A stretch of DNA of 7,319 bases from Opitutales bacterium (GTDB lineage: Bacteria; Verrucomicrobiota; Verrucomicrobiia; Opitutales; Oceanipulchritudinaceae), in NCBI GenBank assembly GCA_007123395.1, contig SKLD01000195.1:1-7319 (forward strand), read 5' to 3'. Shown here piece after piece: positions 6,122 through 7,319 of this stretch. The notes below the pieces were generated by a model, which saw only the letters and a program-made list of their open reading frames with translations, had not been told where the DNA came from and did no database searches. The position numbers and the translations under genes are program-made. Each line of letters starts with the position of its first letter. The first letter of the stretch is position 1.

Positions 6122-7078
6122 ATGTCTATGCCGGATTTGTGGTTTCACCGCGCGTCGCCCTCCGCTGTCCTCGTGGTGGCGGGAGAGGACGCGCCGCGGT
6201 TTCTCCAAGGGCAGGGATCGGCGGATCTTTCCGGAGCGGAGGGGTCGTGCCGCTACACCCTCTGGCTCGACCACCGCGGCCGGGTGCAGGGCGACAGCTA
6301 CGTCCTCCGCACCGGAGAGGAGGCTTTCCTGCTCGTCAGCACCGGCACGCCCGCGCCCGCTCTGCGCGCCCGTTTTGATTCGTTTATCGTGGCCGATGAC
6401 GTTGAGATCGATCAGCGCGCGGGGAAGATCCTCTTCACGCTGGGGGGCGCGGGTATGGCACCGGCCCTCAACAGAGCGGGCGTGCGCCTGCCCGACGCGG
6501 GTTCCTTTTCCACTGGCGAATGTGCCGTCGAGGACGCCGGTTTTCCGCCGGAAGCGTTTTTTTTCCGCATGGCGCGGGGCGCGTCCGATTCTGTCGAATG
6601 CCTCGTCGATGCGGCTGCCGCCGACGCTTTTGCCGAATGGCTGGCGCGCGCGGGCGCGGACGAACGACCCTTTTCCGACCTCGAGGCGCTGCGGATCGCA
6701 GCGCGGATTCCCGCCGTGCCGCGCGATATCGGTCCAGGCGAAACCCCGTTTGACGGCGGCTTGGGCGACTTCGTTTGCCTGACCAAGGGCTGCTTCCTCG
6801 GCCAAGAGGTCGCCGCCCGCCAGGCGCGCCTCGGGCGCTGGCCCAAGCTCCTCGTCGGTGTGGAAGGTAGCGTGAAAGTGGATACAGAAGAGGCGTATCC
6901 GGTTTTTGCTGAAGGTAAAGAAGTCGGTGAGCTTAGGTCCAGTGTTTATCGGGGTTTTGGGCTGTCCGGGCTTGCGCTGGTGAAACGCTCGGCGTCCGGT
7001 GGCGAAGCAGCCTTGTACCTCTCGGCGGAGGGTGGCGAGCCCCTCCGTGTCCTCGGCGGCGATGGAAAATCTACCTGA
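6122..7078 (+). CDS. ygfZ: YgfZ/GcvT-like folate-binding protein (Fe-S cluster assembly/repair)
   Basis: A 318-residue protein of the YgfZ family, related in fold to the GcvT aminomethyltransferase. E. coli YgfZ acts with tetrahydrofolate in maintaining certain iron-sulfur proteins. The defining motif K-G-C-[FY]-x-G-Q-E is present as K222-G-C224-F-L-G-Q-E229, close to Cys228 of the 326-residue E. coli protein. The N-terminal part has the usual FLQGQGSADL and LDHRGRVQGD stretches, the middle has EALRIAARIPAVPRDI, and the C-terminal barrel follows the motif. The ATG at 6122 is preferred (a second in-frame ATG at 6128 is possible); an upstream TTG at 6086 adds unrelated residues. It lies 71 nt after the symporter stop. 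That gap holds no good promoter (ATACCT at 6109-6114 is a weak -10 candidate) and no Shine-Dalgarno. The next small gene overlaps its 3' end. Confidence 0.9.
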   Translation: MSMPDLWFHRASPSAVLVVAGEDAPRFLQGQGSADLSGAEGSCRYTLWLDHRGRVQGDSYVLRTGEEAFLLVSTGTPAPALRARFDSFIVADDVEIDQRAGKILFTLGGAGMAPALNRAGVRLPDAGSFSTGECAVEDAGFPPEAFFFRMARGASDSVECLVDAAAADAFAEWLARAGADERPFSDLEALRIAARIPAVPRDIGPGETPFDGGLGDFVCLTKGCFLGQEVAARQARLGRWPKLLVGVEGSVKVDTEEAYPVFAEGKEVGELRSSVYRGFGLSGLALVKRSASGGEAALYLSAEGGEPLRVLGGDGKST

Positions 7079-7310
7079 AGACGAAACGGTTTGGATACAG
7101 CGCTTGAGTACTCTTGTGCGCCGTCTCGGAGGACCGTTAGGCAAGGAAGATGTGATCGCCCGGCAGACATGGAAACGGTCAAAGCAGTTGGCTGTCAAGC
7201 ACGGAATCAAGCAGGTTGAGGCGCTGGAGTATCTGCTGCAGGCGATGATCAGCGGGTCGCGTGGTGATCCCCCTCCGAAACCCCCATGGGAAAAGGGCTC
7301 GAAAGGATAG
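7062..7310 (+). CDS. Small basic protein of unknown function overlapping the ygfZ 3' end
   Basis: An 82-residue open frame from ATG 7062 to TAG 7308-7310, not recognised as any family. It overlaps the last 17 nt of ygfZ in another frame, a typical translational-coupling arrangement. The first part (residues 1-62) looks like a compact, charged helical protein without membrane segments, including TLVRRLGGPLGKEDVIARQ, WKRSKQLAVKHG and QVEALEYLLQAMI; the last 20 residues are glycine/proline/lysine-rich and probably disordered (PPPKPPW). An earlier in-frame GTG at 6999 would add 21 residues read inside ygfZ, with no family-like content, so the ATG is preferred. The amphipathic helices with Arg/Lys could fit nucleic-acid or protein binding, but this is only an impression. 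It could be a spurious frame, though gene position and length argue for a real one. Confidence 0.6.
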   Translation: MENLPEDETVWIQRLSTLVRRLGGPLGKEDVIARQTWKRSKQLAVKHGIKQVEALEYLLQAMISGSRGDPPPKPPWEKGSKG

Positions 7311-7319
7311 GCCGGATAA

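Noticed and set aside
5813..7210. Minus-strand open frame of 465 codons opposite the symporter end, ygfZ and the small gene
   Set aside because: Antisense shadow of GC-rich genes; the plus-strand products carry family signatures and this frame has none.

Overview
This window reads as a piece of a GC-rich (about 60%) bacterial chromosome with ordinary, densely packed genes. No phage, plasmid, IS, CRISPR, rRNA or tRNA signal was seen. The gene set (an S1-type sulfatase next to a ribokinase, a GPH-type sugar symporter, a chalcone-isomerase-like secreted protein, YgfZ) and the near absence of Shine-Dalgarno sequences suggest a free-living heterotroph of the Verrucomicrobiota or a related PVC lineage. 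That assignment is inference from gene content and style, not from any marker gene in the window.

Layout. (1) 1-297, minus: the N-terminal third of cysteinyl-tRNA synthetase, running off the left edge. (2) A 167-bp divergent intergenic region. (3) 465-2874, plus: sulfatase followed 37 nt later by ribokinase, probably one transcript. (4) 2886-3281: a non-coding tandem array with an exact 155-bp period (two full copies and one truncated copy) between convergent genes. Each full copy can fold into four directly abutting hairpins, and differences between copies preserve base pairing. (5) 3288-3839, minus: a chalcone-isomerase-like protein with a signal peptide. (6) An 86-bp AT-richer divergent promoter region. 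(7) 3926-7310, plus: a short-chain dehydrogenase/reductase (SDR) homologue lacking the catalytic tyrosine, a GPH/MelB-type symporter, YgfZ (folate-dependent Fe-S protein), and a small unrecognised 82-residue protein whose start overlaps the end of ygfZ.

How the genes may work together. The sulfatase and ribokinase could desulfate a small sugar-containing compound and phosphorylate the released sugar in the cytoplasm, since neither has an export signal. The GPH symporter further on is a plausible importer of a sugar or glycoside, but it lies beyond a convergent gene and is not in the same transcript. CysS and YgfZ are housekeeping functions.

The most interesting element is the structured 155-bp repeat array at 2886-3281. 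Next are the SDR lacking its Tyr and a recurring -10-like element immediately upstream of start codons, which hints at leaderless transcripts. I found nothing that amounts to a clear new defence or mobile system.
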